In this document: piece by piece, positions 52,644 through 62,225 of the stretch | Numbering within the stretch: position 1 is the stretch's first letter | Layout: each line of letters opens with the position of its first letter | From: Alphaproteobacteria bacterium | GTDB taxonomy: Bacteria; Bacteroidota; Bacteroidia; Bacteroidales; FEN-979 | Direction of reading: 5' to 3' | NCBI GenBank assembly: GCA_009928665.1 | Contig: SACF01000004.1 | Location: 92,273-156,272 of the forward strand | DNA length: 64,000 bases | Position numbers and translations under genes: made by a program | Notes under the pieces: generated by a model | Seen by the model: only the letters and a program-made list of their open reading frames with translations | What the model was told of the DNA's origin: nothing | Database searches by the model: none

Positions 52644-54539
52644 TCAGGTTTTTTGCGGACTGACCGGAAGGGTAAACCAAAAGTGGGAGCCCTTGCAGGG
52701 TTCACTTTCCACTCCGATCCGGCCACCGTGCTTTTCAACAAATTCTTTACACAGAATCAATCCAAGACCCGTACCCTTCTCATTTTCGGTTCCCCGGGTC
52801 GTGAAGCTGGTTTCGATCCGGAACAACTTACTCAGGGCCTCTTTCGTCATTCCGATCCCTGAATCGTGCACCGAGATTTTGAGGAATCCATCCTGAACGG
52901 TGGCAGTAATACCGATATTCCCGCCTTTCGGGGTAAATTTAATGGCATTGGTAATCAGGTTGCGCAAAATAGTTTCGACCATGTTCTGATCGGCCCATAC
53001 CCGATGTTCATTTCCGATACTGATATCCGTGGTGATGGCTTTGCTCAGCAACTGACCTTCGACGAGCGTTATGATGCCTCGCAACACCTCCTCCAGATCG
53101 GTCATCCCGGGTTCAAAATCGATCTTCCCGGTTTGGGTCCTCGACCAGATCAAGAGGTTTTCGAGAAGTGTATATGCCTGATTTGCCGATGATTTCATCA
53201 TTTTTAACCGTTTCTGAATATCACTTTTATCCAGTGTCGGCAAATCGGCAAGGGTTACATCGGTGATCCCGATAATGGAATTAAACGGATTTTTCAGGTC
53301 ATGGGCAATAATCGAAAAGAACTTATCCTTGGTGGCATTCAGCTCTTTGAGTTTGTCGGCCTGGATGATCAGTTGTACTTCATTTTTCTTTCGTTCGGTG
53401 ATATCCCGACCGATTCCGACCAAGCCCAGTATCTTCCCCTGGTCATCCTTAAGCGGTACTTTCGTGGTAAAGAGCAAACAATCATTGCCAAGGGGGTCGG
53501 TAAAGGCCTCTTCATGGTTGATGACAGGTTGGTTTTCTTTCAGGATGGCCATGTCGTCGTGGTAACCCCGCATTCCGATTTCAGAATCAAATAACTCGAG
53601 GTCGGTTTTCCCCAGTACTTCCGCTTCCGAGTGGTAACCCATGAGGGTCCAGTCAGCTTTGTTGGCGATTACCTTCCGCCCCTCCGCATCTTTGAAATAG
53701 ATGGCATCGGGGAGGTTGTCGATGACCGTTCGGAGCAGGATCCGGTTCCGTTGAATGGCCTCTTCAGTCTCTTTTTGAAGGGTGATATCCTCCTTAACAG
53801 CAAGGTAATGGGTGATGATGCCGTTGTTATTTATGATCGGGGAAATTACTGCTGCTTCCCAATAAAGTTCCCCATTCTTCTTTTTGTTGTGAAAGATACC
53901 ACGCCATTCCCTGCCATGGGTTATCGCGTTCCAGAGTTCCTCATAAACTGCTTTCGGGGTCTCTCCCGATTGCAGAATACGGGGATTTTTTCCCAGCAAT
54001 TCCTCTTCACCATAACCTGTCAGTTCAAAGACCTTAGGATTTGCGAATTCAATGTCGCCGGCCACGTTCGTGATGACAATACTGACCGGGCTCTGGTCGA
54101 CGGCACGCAACATACTCCGCAGGGTGGCGTCTGTTTTTCTCGCTTCCGTGACATCGCGGGCAATGGAATAGATGAGGTTTTGATCGTCGCAAGCCTTTCC
54201 GGTCCATTCAAGCCATTTAACGGAACCATTCTTACAAAGATACCGGTTGGTGAATTTAAAGATATCCTTTCCCCGGGTCTGCTCCCCAAAAGCCTCCAGT
54301 GTCGGCTTCAAATCATCCGGATGCAGGAAATCGGTGAAGGGCTTGCCGATCATCTCATCGGGCGAATAACCCAAAACCGCTTCCCAGGCCGGATTAAGCT
54401 GTAAAAACAGTCCCTGAGCCGATGCCACACACAGCATGTCGGGGCTCATCCCAAAAAATACACACCGCGATTGGTCGGTTGTCACAGGATCAACCGGTTT
54501 CGGCGGTCCGGGCTGATTGGTATCTTCGGAAGTATTCAT
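52644..54539 (-). CDS. Cytosolic PAS histidine kinase
   Basis: 631 residues, no membrane helix. Three PAS domains (about 25-145, 150-270 and 275-395), the second and third with the ILQSGETPKAVYEELWNAI and KREDITLQKETEEAI-like joins seen in many environmental PAS kinases. HisKA has His413 in FFSIIAHDLKNPFNSIIGI; HATPase_c has LITNAIKFTPKGG, DSGIGMTKEAL and KGTGLGLILCKEFVEKHGG. The catalytic half is close to those of the kinases at 29307 and 31622. It heads a leftward operon with two outer-membrane-type proteins and a phosphodiesterase-like lipoprotein. No response regulator is adjacent. Confidence 0.92.
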   Translation of the reverse strand: MNTSEDTNQPGPPKPVDPVTTDQSRCVFFGMSPDMLCVASAQGLFLQLNPAWEAVLGYSPDEMIGKPFTDFLHPDDLKPTLEAFGEQTRGKDIFKFTNRYLCKNGSVKWLEWTGKACDDQNLIYSIARDVTEARKTDATLRSMLRAVDQSPVSIVITNVAGDIEFANPKVFELTGYGEEELLGKNPRILQSGETPKAVYEELWNAITHGREWRGIFHNKKKNGELYWEAAVISPIINNNGIITHYLAVKEDITLQKETEEAIQRNRILLRTVIDNLPDAIYFKDAEGRKVIANKADWTLMGYHSEAEVLGKTDLELFDSEIGMRGYHDDMAILKENQPVINHEEAFTDPLGNDCLLFTTKVPLKDDQGKILGLVGIGRDITERKKNEVQLIIQADKLKELNATKDKFFSIIAHDLKNPFNSIIGITDVTLADLPTLDKSDIQKRLKMMKSSANQAYTLLENLLIWSRTQTGKIDFEPGMTDLEEVLRGIITLVEGQLLSKAITTDISIGNEHRVWADQNMVETILRNLITNAIKFTPKGGNIGITATVQDGFLKISVHDSGIGMTKEALSKLFRIETSFTTRGTENEKGTGLGLILCKEFVEKHGGRIGVESEPCKGSHFWFTLPVSPQKT

Positions 54540-54658
54540 GGTACCGGAGTTAATTAACCATTTCTACAAAGTGACAAAAAATAAACTCCGAAAGCAAATT
54601 TATATTTTAATTTTAAATCGAAAGATCATCGCATTTTGAAGGATGACGCCAGGCATTT

Positions 54659-55804
54659 TCATTTTGATGAACTTAAAACACTTTCCAGTTCAGATATTGG
54701 TAAAACCATTACCCCGTCATGGATTGGATATTTTTTTTCTCCCGGATAGATAACATAAAGATGATCCAGATGCAGATCCCGGATGGCTGTATGCATTGAT
54801 TTCGTCATGGAAGGCGCATCTGAATATTTAATTTCAAATCCGATCCGTTTCCCTTCTTTTATTGAGAACAGGTCAAGCTCAGCGCCCGCATGCGTTGCCC
54901 AATAATAAACGGGTGCATTTATCCTGCGGATGATCTGATCGATCACGAATCCTTCCCAGGAAGCACCGCGTTTAGGATGATATTGAATTTGATCCTCCCT
55001 GAGCATCAATAAAGCATGCAAAATACCACTGTCGGCTATATAAACCTTCGGAGATTTGACCTGTCGCTTACTGATATTTTCAAACCATGGCTGGATCTGC
55101 CTTACAACATATGCCCCGCTTAGGAGATCAAGGTACCTTCGGGCCGTCGGTTCCGTTGTCCCAAGCGATCTGGCAAATTCGGATCCATTCCAGGTTTGTC
55201 CATGGTAATGGGCCAACATGGTCCAGAAACGTCGCAAGGTTTCCGACGGAACCGTGATTCCCAGCTGGGGTATGTCACGCTCGAGAAAGGTACGGATAAA
55301 ATCCATCCTCCATGAAAAACTCTCGTCATCATTTTTACCCAGAAATGATCTGGGGAATCTCCCCCTGAACCAAAGATTTTTGACCTCTGAATATCCGGTT
55401 TCCCAGATATCAAAACCCGACATATCCACGAAACCGATCCTTCCTGCCAGCGATTCAGATACATTTTTCATCAAATGGGGGGAAGCGCTGCCAAGGATAA
55501 GAAAATGCGCGGGATTTTGGTACCGGTCGGCAAGCACCCTCAGGATCGGAAAAAGATCCGGCATTCGCTGTATTTCATCCAGGATTATCAATCCGCTCAG
55601 CGATGACAACAATTGCATCGGACTGCTCTTTAACGATTGAAATGATACCGGATCTTCAAGATCGAAGTAATGGGCATTGAATTTATTACCGATAATCCTG
55701 CTGATGGTGGTTTTCCCGCATTGACGGGGTCCTAAAATTGCTGTAACCGCATTTCTTTCAATTTTGTTTTCAATTGTATTCTGCAGATATTTCCTAGAGA
55801 TCAT
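54659..55804 (-). CDS. AAA_14/DUF4143 family ATPase
   Basis: 381 residues. Walker A GPRQCGKTT at 25-33, Walker B LIILDEIQRMPDL at about 72-84, a HFLILGSASP sensor-type segment, then a winged-helix stretch (NGSEFARSLGTTEPTARRYLDLL) and the DUF4143 region with SPKVYIADSGILHALL, GASWEGFVIDQII and the nuclease-like ELDLFSIKEGKRIGFEIKYSDAP. The family is widespread and often variable between strains; its role is unsettled, with toxin-antitoxin and defence roles proposed for some members. It is monocistronic. It is not clearly different in composition from its neighbours except for AT-rich flanks. TATATTTG on the minus strand at 55852-55845 may be its -7 box. Confidence 0.9.
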   Translation of the reverse strand: MISRKYLQNTIENKIERNAVTAILGPRQCGKTTISRIIGNKFNAHYFDLEDPVSFQSLKSSPMQLLSSLSGLIILDEIQRMPDLFPILRVLADRYQNPAHFLILGSASPHLMKNVSESLAGRIGFVDMSGFDIWETGYSEVKNLWFRGRFPRSFLGKNDDESFSWRMDFIRTFLERDIPQLGITVPSETLRRFWTMLAHYHGQTWNGSEFARSLGTTEPTARRYLDLLSGAYVVRQIQPWFENISKRQVKSPKVYIADSGILHALLMLREDQIQYHPKRGASWEGFVIDQIIRRINAPVYYWATHAGAELDLFSIKEGKRIGFEIKYSDAPSMTKSMHTAIRDLHLDHLYVIYPGEKKYPIHDGVMVLPISELESVLSSSK

Positions 55805-56107
55805 ATCCTTGAATATTAAAACTTAAATTTTTAATTTTCAAGAACAAATATACAAAGAATCTCTTTTATTTGTCCCCATAATTAAGCCGGTCTTTTTTCA
55901 GTATAAATACAGCATCTTAGTTCCAAACCTGGTCCGATGCGGTATCTCTGTAATTTTCATTATCCTTTGTCACTAAAATCGTGGGCATTCACCTGGTAAG
56001 TCTGAAAGATGAATTTTCATCATGTTGCGTGCGCCCCGCTCAATTATTTTGCATTTTATGTTAAAAGTGATATATTTGAACCTACATTTGAAAAAAACCT
56101 GTTCACC
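55805..56107. other. 303-base AT-rich intergenic region with divergent promoters
   Basis: No gene is supported. It holds a candidate leftward -7 box (TATATTTG, 55852-55845) and a full rightward Bacteroidota promoter (56048-56078). The frame of the lipoprotein gene is open back to 56009, upstream of that promoter, so the stretch before 56108 is not coding. Confidence 0.55.
56048..56078 (+). promoter_or_regulatory. Bacteroidota-type promoter of the lipoprotein gene
   Basis: TTTG (56048-56051), a 19-base spacer and TATATTTG (56071-56078) match the -33 TTTG / -7 TAnnTTTG consensus completely. The box ends 29 bases before the ATG at 56108. This is one of the two best promoters in the window and it fixes the start codon. 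Confidence 0.65.
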
Positions 56108-56764
56108 ATGAAAAAAATCATCTTTTGCCTTTCTGCAGCGCTGCTGATCATCATCAGCATGTCGTGTAAAAAATCGGATGATGAATCCACGAACCTGGAA
56201 GGCGATCAGTCGCCGATGGGTCAGGTGGGCACTACCATCAGTTCCTCTTCCATTGCCATCGCGGGCGTGAGCGATTTCAACGGGACGGTTGTTGCCCTGA
56301 ACAACGGTGTCTCCTCGTATAATGGCTCCGCAGTTGTGACCAACGCGGTGATTAAGAACATGCTGTCAAATGTTCCGCAACTTACAATCAAAGGCGACAC
56401 GGTATTTGCCAAAGATATCCAGGCCCGATCGACCACCGAGGGCATCGAGGTCTTTTCGGGATTGCGGCCGGGGATTATGGTGGTCTATGGCGCGGGGGCA
56501 GGCGAATCGTGGCCTATTGAGGGAAGTTCCGACAAGCGGACGGTCATCAGCAAGTCGACCGACAATGATTATCCTTACGGGTTCATGTTCATCAAGGTTT
56601 CGCAGATTGATGAACCCGTCACCGGCGCTTTAAAGAGTACCACCGGGTTGAGCAAGATCACCTACTGGGCGAATCACCGGTTCGGACTGGTCGGGGTGCA
56701 GTTTGAGTTCAGCGACGGGAGTACGACCAAGTTTCCGCTCTACACGAGCACCGAAAACAAGTGA
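56108..56764 (+). CDS. Putative lipoprotein of unknown function
   Basis: 218 residues from the ATG at 56108. Lipoprotein signal MKKIIFCLSAALLIIISMSC, with the acylated Cys at residue 20, followed by KKSDDES. The mature part is Ser- and Thr-rich with beta-type strands (SIAIAGVSDFNGTVVALNNG, TVFAKDIQARSTTEGIEVFSGLRPGIMVVYG) and ends GVQFEFSDGSTTKFPLYTS. I do not recognise the family. A strong promoter of its own lies just upstream, and the radical SAM gene follows after 21 bases, so the two may be co-transcribed. Confidence 0.78.
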   Translation: MKKIIFCLSAALLIIISMSCKKSDDESTNLEGDQSPMGQVGTTISSSSIAIAGVSDFNGTVVALNNGVSSYNGSAVVTNAVIKNMLSNVPQLTIKGDTVFAKDIQARSTTEGIEVFSGLRPGIMVVYGAGAGESWPIEGSSDKRTVISKSTDNDYPYGFMFIKVSQIDEPVTGALKSTTGLSKITYWANHRFGLVGVQFEFSDGSTTKFPLYTSTENK

Positions 56765-56785
56765 TCCATTGTTTCTTGCTACCTG

Positions 56786-58063
56786 ATGCGCAGATACCTG
56801 ACGATCCTGGGGGAACAAAAATATATCCCCCCCTATCCCCATCATAAGGATTACGTATACCGGGCTTACGAATTTTTCTCGGCAAAGAGTTTCTGGACGC
56901 TGGTGATCATAAACGGCTTGACACAGGCACTGGTACAATGGTACCGCCGTTTGCGTTACGGGTATGCCATTCCTCTCAACCTGCTGGTCGATCCGACGAG
57001 CGCCTGCAACCTCCGGTGTAAAGGCTGCTGGGCTGTGGATTATGATAAAAAACTTGAACTCTCGTATGAAAAACTGGACGAGATCCTCACCGATGCCCGG
57101 AAACTGGGGGTCAACAGCATCGTGATGAGCGGCGGTGAGCCCATGATGCGGAAAGACGACATCCTGCGGTTAGCCGGAAAACACAACCGCATGCCTTTTG
57201 CCATGTTCACAAACGGGACGCTCATCGACGACAATTTTGCCGATCAGATGGCCCGGCTCGGTAATCTGAATGCTTTTATCAGCATCGAAGGCTTCAGGGA
57301 GATGAACGACTTCAGGCGCGGGGCGGGGACTTTCGACCGGGTGATAAGGGTCATGGATATTCTGCGGAGCCGCGATATCGGGTTCGGTTTTTCGGTTTGT
57401 TACCACGCGCAAAACTACGAGGAGGTAACCGGTGATGAATTCCTCGATTTCCTGCGGGAGAAGGGGGCCTGGATTGGCTGGATGTTCAATTACATGCCGG
57501 TGGGCAGTGATTCCGATCCCTCGCTTTGCTGCACAGCCGCCCAGCGGGCTTATGTCCACAGGAAACTGGAAGCTTATGCAGCCCGTCACCGGTTCATGAT
57601 CATCGACTTTGCAAACATGGGTCACAGGGCCATGGGATGTGTCGGGGCCGGCGTGGGGTTTGTCCATATTACCTCCGGCGGCGATGTGGAACCCTGTGCG
57701 TTCAACCATTATTCAGATGTCAACATCCATGATAAACCTTTGCCTGAAGCGCTGGCATCCCCGTTCTTCAAGAAGTTCCGGGAAGCGATGCCCTTTTCGG
57801 GGAATGTGATGCGACCCTGTCCGGTTATGGATGTTCCCGATGCCCTGCTCGAAATCACACATGTTTCCGGCGTTCACTCCACCCATTTGGGACATCCCGA
57901 AACTCCCGACGATATCGTGGCAAAAACCCGTGCGGTGGCCGATGCATGGAAACCGGTGGCCGACGAGCTTTTTACAAAGATTCCTGCCCGCGAAAAGAGG
58001 AAGATCAGGCTTTTCCTGAAATTCCTGATATCACGCAATGCCGCCGGAAAAGTACCGGATTAA
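56786..58063 (+). CDS. Radical SAM enzyme
   Basis: 425 residues. The [4Fe-4S] motif CNLRCKGCW gives Cys74, Cys78 and Cys81 (CxxxCxxC). SAM-binding features follow: GVNSIVMSGGEPMMRKDD, FAMFTNGTLIDDNF, NAFISIEGF. Later Cys residues (LCCTAAQ, GCVGAG, EPCAFNH, MRPCPV) lie where a SPASM-type domain would bind auxiliary clusters, and HITSGGDVEPCAFNHYSD is typical of such C-termini. A hydrophobic N-terminal stretch (FWTLVIINGLTQALV) may associate with the membrane. The substrate is unknown; no peptide precursor or cofactor pathway gene is adjacent. Confidence 0.9.
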   Translation: MRRYLTILGEQKYIPPYPHHKDYVYRAYEFFSAKSFWTLVIINGLTQALVQWYRRLRYGYAIPLNLLVDPTSACNLRCKGCWAVDYDKKLELSYEKLDEILTDARKLGVNSIVMSGGEPMMRKDDILRLAGKHNRMPFAMFTNGTLIDDNFADQMARLGNLNAFISIEGFREMNDFRRGAGTFDRVIRVMDILRSRDIGFGFSVCYHAQNYEEVTGDEFLDFLREKGAWIGWMFNYMPVGSDSDPSLCCTAAQRAYVHRKLEAYAARHRFMIIDFANMGHRAMGCVGAGVGFVHITSGGDVEPCAFNHYSDVNIHDKPLPEALASPFFKKFREAMPFSGNVMRPCPVMDVPDALLEITHVSGVHSTHLGHPETPDDIVAKTRAVADAWKPVADELFTKIPAREKRKIRLFLKFLISRNAAGKVPD

Positions 58064-58157
58064 AATACGGATCCATCGCAACAGGGTGCGCGAAACCCGG
58101 TCTGTCATTTTAGTTTACACTGTTCTATGGATTTGCAGTTTACGAAAACCGAATATT

Positions 58158-58616
58158 ATGACCAGTAAGATAAAATTGCTTCCCTGCCGGTTCAGATACT
58201 ACGGGATGGCGTTGACGATAGCGGGCATGGCTTTATTTGCAGGCTTTATGTGGTTCGATTTCAGGATCACCGTGCCCGTTTTTGCGATCCTGTCATCCTT
58301 TTTGGAAACCCGGGCATTTACAGTTACCACCACCAACCTGACCGATGAACTGCTCATGGTCGCCCTGTTGTGCGGATTTTTTTTCCTGATCTTTTCGGAG
58401 GAAAAAGATGAAAAACGCCGTTATTCGGTTTTCCGGCTAAAGGCCTGGATGGGCGCGTTTGCCGTCAACACCGCATTGCTTCTTTTCGCGATGCTGTTTT
58501 TTTATGGAACCGCCTTCATCACCATTCTTGCAATAAACCTGTATTCGACAGCCATTGTCTATCTGTTAATCTTTAACCGGTTATTAAGGAAAGAGCGGGC
58601 GGAGAAAAAGCCCTGA
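58158..58616 (+). CDS. Small predicted membrane protein
   Basis: 152 residues from the ATG at 58158. The frame opens at 58038 inside the radical SAM gene, but those 40 residues are basic and unlike a membrane protein start. About four hydrophobic helices: GMALTIAGMALFAGFMWF, VPVFAILSSFL, LLMVALLCGFFFLIFS and a long final pair (AFAVNTALLLFAMLFFYG, AFITILAINLYSTAIVYLLIF), with a charged EEKDEKRR loop. No family is recognised. It follows the radical SAM gene by 94 bases and may share its transcript. Confidence 0.65.
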   Translation: MTSKIKLLPCRFRYYGMALTIAGMALFAGFMWFDFRITVPVFAILSSFLETRAFTVTTTNLTDELLMVALLCGFFFLIFSEEKDEKRRYSVFRLKAWMGAFAVNTALLLFAMLFFYGTAFITILAINLYSTAIVYLLIFNRLLRKERAEKKP

Positions 58617-58632
58617 AAAGCGTGTTCAGAAT

Positions 58633-59016
58633 TTATATTTCTGCAAGGATCTGCGCGATTTTTTCAAAGGCATGTTCATCTTTCACCACATACTGTTCCG
58701 CCCCTTTCTGGATGGTCTGAAGGGCCACTGCATACCGCTCCTGGCTGGAAAGCATGATGACCCGGACGGTGGGATAGTGTTTCTTGATCACCTGAAGGAT
58801 TTCCAACCCGTTGGCTGCATCCTTCTGAACCGTGTTCATATAAAAATCGAGGATGACCAGATCGGGGCCTGAACCAAGTTGATTCAGACATGCTTCGCCG
58901 GTATGGAAAATCTGAACATCGTGTGGGATCCGGCGGGTCAGATAGTCTTTTAAGGCTTCGGTGAGCATCGGATCATCATCAACAATGAAAATCTTTTTGG
59001 GTTTGCTGAAATCCAT
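58633..59016 (-). CDS. Single-domain response regulator
   Basis: 127 residues, one receiver domain: VDDDPML pocket, Asp57 in LVILDFYMN, then an unusual TVQKDAANGLEIL loop in place of MPxMDG, a Ser switch (IMLSSQ) and a Lys in YVVKDEHAF. No output domain. It lies 185 bases downstream of the TPR-HK-REC-HPt gene on the same strand and may take phosphate from that HPt domain. A TATCTTTA box on the minus strand at 59040-59033 may give it a promoter of its own. Confidence 0.92.
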   Translation of the reverse strand: MDFSKPKKIFIVDDDPMLTEALKDYLTRRIPHDVQIFHTGEACLNQLGSGPDLVILDFYMNTVQKDAANGLEILQVIKKHYPTVRVIMLSSQERYAVALQTIQKGAEQYVVKDEHAFEKIAQILAEI

Positions 59017-59201
59017 GGTTAAAAATTTTTCGTAAAGATAACAATCTCACCTGAAAAATTCATGAATTTTCTCTTCGTGGTTCTCTGTGAATCTCCGCAT
59101 AGAAAATTTTATTGGAGGTTCACAAAGAATGCGATATAAAACATGTTTGCAAAAAAAAACCTCCTCCGGGAATGATTTTTCCGTACCCCCGTGATTTACA
59201 C
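59017..59201. repeat. Intergenic region with an imperfect inverted repeat
   Basis: GTGAATCTCC (59087-59096) and GGAGGTTCAC (59114-59123) are reverse complements except for one base, with a 17-base loop. The preceding text (TTCGTGGTTCTCTGTGAA) resembles short intergenic repeats common in anaerobic Bacteroidota genomes, but no second copy is in this window, so the repeat call is tentative. No gene is supported. Confidence 0.35.
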
Positions 59202-62200
59202 TCAAACGGATGGCATGACACGCCATTCGTTCAGTTCACCGATGGCTTTTTCGACGAGGCGGATCAGGTGTTCTGCCTCCTTTGAAATGTCAGTTGCCCC
59301 CGGATCCTGCCGGCAACGTAGTTCCAGTCCGGATGCCAGTGTTTTGGCTTCCTCCATTCCCATCATCACCCATCTCGTTTTGAATCCATGCACCTGGGTC
59401 GCTATCTCAGCTGCGTCGCCTTTCGCGAGCGCATCGTGGATCAGGGTGATCAGCCGGGGAGCAGAATCGAGAAACATCATGATGTACTTCCGCATCTGAT
59501 CCCGGTTTCCTTCACAAAATTTTTCAAGGTAGTCGAGGTTGGTCGCAGCACGCTCCATCGACGCCATTTCTGAAATCAATGGTCCGGTATCTTTCGATTT
59601 GTAGCGTAGAGGTATCCGGAGCGCTTCTGCAATGCCACCGATCAACTGCGACGGGGTAAAGGGCTTCGGGATGAAGGAGTTCATCCCGGCTTCGCGGCAC
59701 CGGTTCAGTTCCGACTTCAGAACACTGGCAGTCAAAGCAATGATGGGAATCTTCCTTCGTTGCGGAGGCAGGTTTTCACGGAGGTAGCGGGTTGCCTCCA
59801 GTCCATCCATGACCGGCATCTGAACATCCATCAGGATGGCGTCGTATTGGTTATTCAGGACCAGTTCGATGACCTCGCGGCCGTTCATGGCCGTGGTAAT
59901 GCTTACATCGGCTTTCGATCTCAGGGTGTCGCCGGCCACGATCAGGTTGTACTCCTGGTCATCGGCAAGGAGCAGGGTCAACCCGTTCAGGATCGTCCCG
60001 TCGATATTCTCTTCCGAATTTTTGCGCTCCTGCAGTTTTTCCGGCGACCCCGGCGGAAAACAAAGGTCGAATGAAAAGGTTGTTCCTTTACCCGATTGGC
60101 TTTCGACCCGGATAACGCCCCCCATAAGGGTGACGAGATTCTTTGAAATGGTCAGTCCCAGACCGGTTCCCCCGAACCTGCGGGTGTCGGAACTGCTGGC
60201 CTGTGAGAACTCTTCAAACACGGTCTTCAGCTTGTCGGTCGGGATCCCGATTCCCGTGTCGGCGACTGAAAACCTGACCGGGATCATTCCTTCCGGCCCA
60301 AGTGGCGCCGGCATGACGGAAATCGTTACGTTGCCGTGTTCCGTGAATTTGATGGCATTCCCGGTCAGGTTTATCAGGATCTGATTGAGCCTGACGGGAT
60401 CGCCCATGACGATGCCGTTTACATCGGGATGTATGTTCCCCGATAACTCCAATCCCTTTTCAGCAGCTTTATAGCGCATGGTTTGCAGAATCTGGTCCAA
60501 TAAATCATGCAGGGAAAAATCGATGGTTTCGAGTTCAATTTTTCCCGCTTCGATCTTGGCCAGATCCAGAATGTCGTTGATCAGATGAAGCAAAATGGCC
60601 GATGATTGCCTGATCCCGTTCAGGTAGGTCATTTGATCCTCCCGGGGATTTTTGTCGATCAGCAGATTGGTCATCCCGACCACGGCATTCATCGGCGTGC
60701 GGATCTCATGGCTCATATTGGCCAGGAATTGTTGTTTGAAACGCTCCGATTTCTCCGCCTTCAGGCGCATCTGCTCAGCAAGTTCCTTCTCTGCGGCGAT
60801 CAGTTTATTCTTCTCTTCCAGTTGTTTTTTAGTGCGGCGGATATACCAAATCCGCAAAACCATTCCCAAGGTTACCAGGAACAGCAAAGCGCCCCCTGCA
60901 AGAAAGTACATCCGCTGCCGCTCCTTTTTTTGCCGGAGGTCGGCAATAGCAGCCTCTTTCCTTCGCTCCGTGTCTTCCCGTTCATACCGGGAGATGTTGT
61001 TTTCATTCCGGTACTTTAACAGGGAATCGTTCAGGTGAAAATATGCTGCAGCGAAATAAACGGATTTGTCCGGGTTCCCGGTGATTCGGTACAGATTGAA
61101 CAGCCCGACCAGGTATTTCTGAAGGAGTGGCGCCGACCCAACCAAAACGGCCTCATCATAAGCTTTAAGAAGATACTGTTCGGCCATTTTCAGCTCTTTC
61201 CGGGCCAGGTAATATTGGTAAAAAAGGTAATCGACCTCCATTCTTCCGTTACCGCCTTCGACCGGAAGATCGACACTGTCGCAAAGCTTTTTCATTTTCT
61301 GAAGCAGGGCAAAGGCGCCGGGTTGATCGTTCATCTGTAAACGCAATTCGATGGAAATGGCGTACAGGATGGCGGCGTAATCGATCCTGAACGAACGGAT
61401 CCCGTGCCTTTGGGCGCTGTCGACATAGTTCATGGCATCCGCAGGGTTGCCTTCCTCCTTGAAGATCAGGGCCCGGGTCATGTAGCAGAATTGCGACCGG
61501 ATGGGATCGGGAGCCTCACGGCCTGCCGAATCGGCAAGCTTCAGGTACATCGATGCCCGCTTTAAATTTCCCCACTTCGCGTAATTATAACCGATCACCG
61601 ACAATTCATCGGCATAACCCGAAGGGGAAAAGGTCTTATAGCGTTCCAGCGCCTTGAAATAGTAGGTAAATGCCTGGTCATAATCACCCTGCATGCTGAA
61701 ACAGCCCGCCAATCCGTGAAAACAGCCGGCCATGTTCAAAGCGGGGCCGGTGAGTGTGTAATCAACCAGTTTAGACCGGTAAAAATTCAATTTCCGTTGC
61801 AGGCCTCCGACGCGGTCGAACAGTGCGGCCACCGAAGTCAGGTAGCTGTGAAATCCGAAAATGTATTGTTGTTTATCCAGTTCATCAATGGCAAGGACGA
61901 ACAACTGAAGCGCGGAGTCGGGACGGTTTCGCTGCAAAAGCTCCTGCCCGGACAGCATATAGCGGTAAGGTTGCGGATCGACCGACCGGAGCCGGCCGTT
62001 TAGCTCGAGTAATTCCTGCAGCAGGGTGATGGTGGAATCGGGAGGGAACAAGTCGTGACCTGAATTCACCAGGGCAACCAGTGCCCGGAGTCGCTCCTGG
62101 TTGACACCCCGGGCTTTTTTTGCCCTGAGTATCACTTCATTCAGGGATGGCTCCTGATAAGGGTGGAGTGAGTATGCCACAGTAACCATCATCATGAAAA

Positions 62201-62225
62201 TCAGTAAAAGGAACTTTGATTTCAT
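59202..62225 (-). CDS. TPR-containing hybrid histidine kinase with REC and HPt
   Basis: 1007 residues. A signal peptide or anchor (about 1-22), a long periplasmic region of TPR-type helices (about 60-410), a membrane helix (439-462), a coiled coil, HisKA with His506 in FLANMSHEIRTPMNAVVGM, HATPase_c (LTGNAIKFTEHGN, DTGIGIPTDKL, FGGTGLGLTISKNL), a receiver with Asp800 in ILMDVQMPVMDG, and an HPt domain with His946 in TQVHGFKTRW. This is a complete internal relay: His506, Asp800, His946. The final acceptor may be the single receiver at 58633. TPR domains suggest that a protein partner in the periplasm is sensed. Confidence 0.93.
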   Translation of the reverse strand: MKSKFLLLIFMMMVTVAYSLHPYQEPSLNEVILRAKKARGVNQERLRALVALVNSGHDLFPPDSTITLLQELLELNGRLRSVDPQPYRYMLSGQELLQRNRPDSALQLFVLAIDELDKQQYIFGFHSYLTSVAALFDRVGGLQRKLNFYRSKLVDYTLTGPALNMAGCFHGLAGCFSMQGDYDQAFTYYFKALERYKTFSPSGYADELSVIGYNYAKWGNLKRASMYLKLADSAGREAPDPIRSQFCYMTRALIFKEEGNPADAMNYVDSAQRHGIRSFRIDYAAILYAISIELRLQMNDQPGAFALLQKMKKLCDSVDLPVEGGNGRMEVDYLFYQYYLARKELKMAEQYLLKAYDEAVLVGSAPLLQKYLVGLFNLYRITGNPDKSVYFAAAYFHLNDSLLKYRNENNISRYEREDTERRKEAAIADLRQKKERQRMYFLAGGALLFLVTLGMVLRIWYIRRTKKQLEEKNKLIAAEKELAEQMRLKAEKSERFKQQFLANMSHEIRTPMNAVVGMTNLLIDKNPREDQMTYLNGIRQSSAILLHLINDILDLAKIEAGKIELETIDFSLHDLLDQILQTMRYKAAEKGLELSGNIHPDVNGIVMGDPVRLNQILINLTGNAIKFTEHGNVTISVMPAPLGPEGMIPVRFSVADTGIGIPTDKLKTVFEEFSQASSSDTRRFGGTGLGLTISKNLVTLMGGVIRVESQSGKGTTFSFDLCFPPGSPEKLQERKNSEENIDGTILNGLTLLLADDQEYNLIVAGDTLRSKADVSITTAMNGREVIELVLNNQYDAILMDVQMPVMDGLEATRYLRENLPPQRRKIPIIALTASVLKSELNRCREAGMNSFIPKPFTPSQLIGGIAEALRIPLRYKSKDTGPLISEMASMERAATNLDYLEKFCEGNRDQMRKYIMMFLDSAPRLITLIHDALAKGDAAEIATQVHGFKTRWVMMGMEEAKTLASGLELRCRQDPGATDISKEAEHLIRLVEKAIGELNEWRVMPSV

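Noticed and set aside
53631..54404. 257-codon frame antisense to the PAS kinase at 52644
   Set aside because: It mirrors a kinase gene with clear domains; such long shadows are common in codon-biased genes and the product has no recognisable motif.
54659..55804. Mobile or defence island around the AAA_14/DUF4143 gene
   Set aside because: No integrase, transposase, repeat boundary or second defence gene is near; a single such ATPase is not enough.
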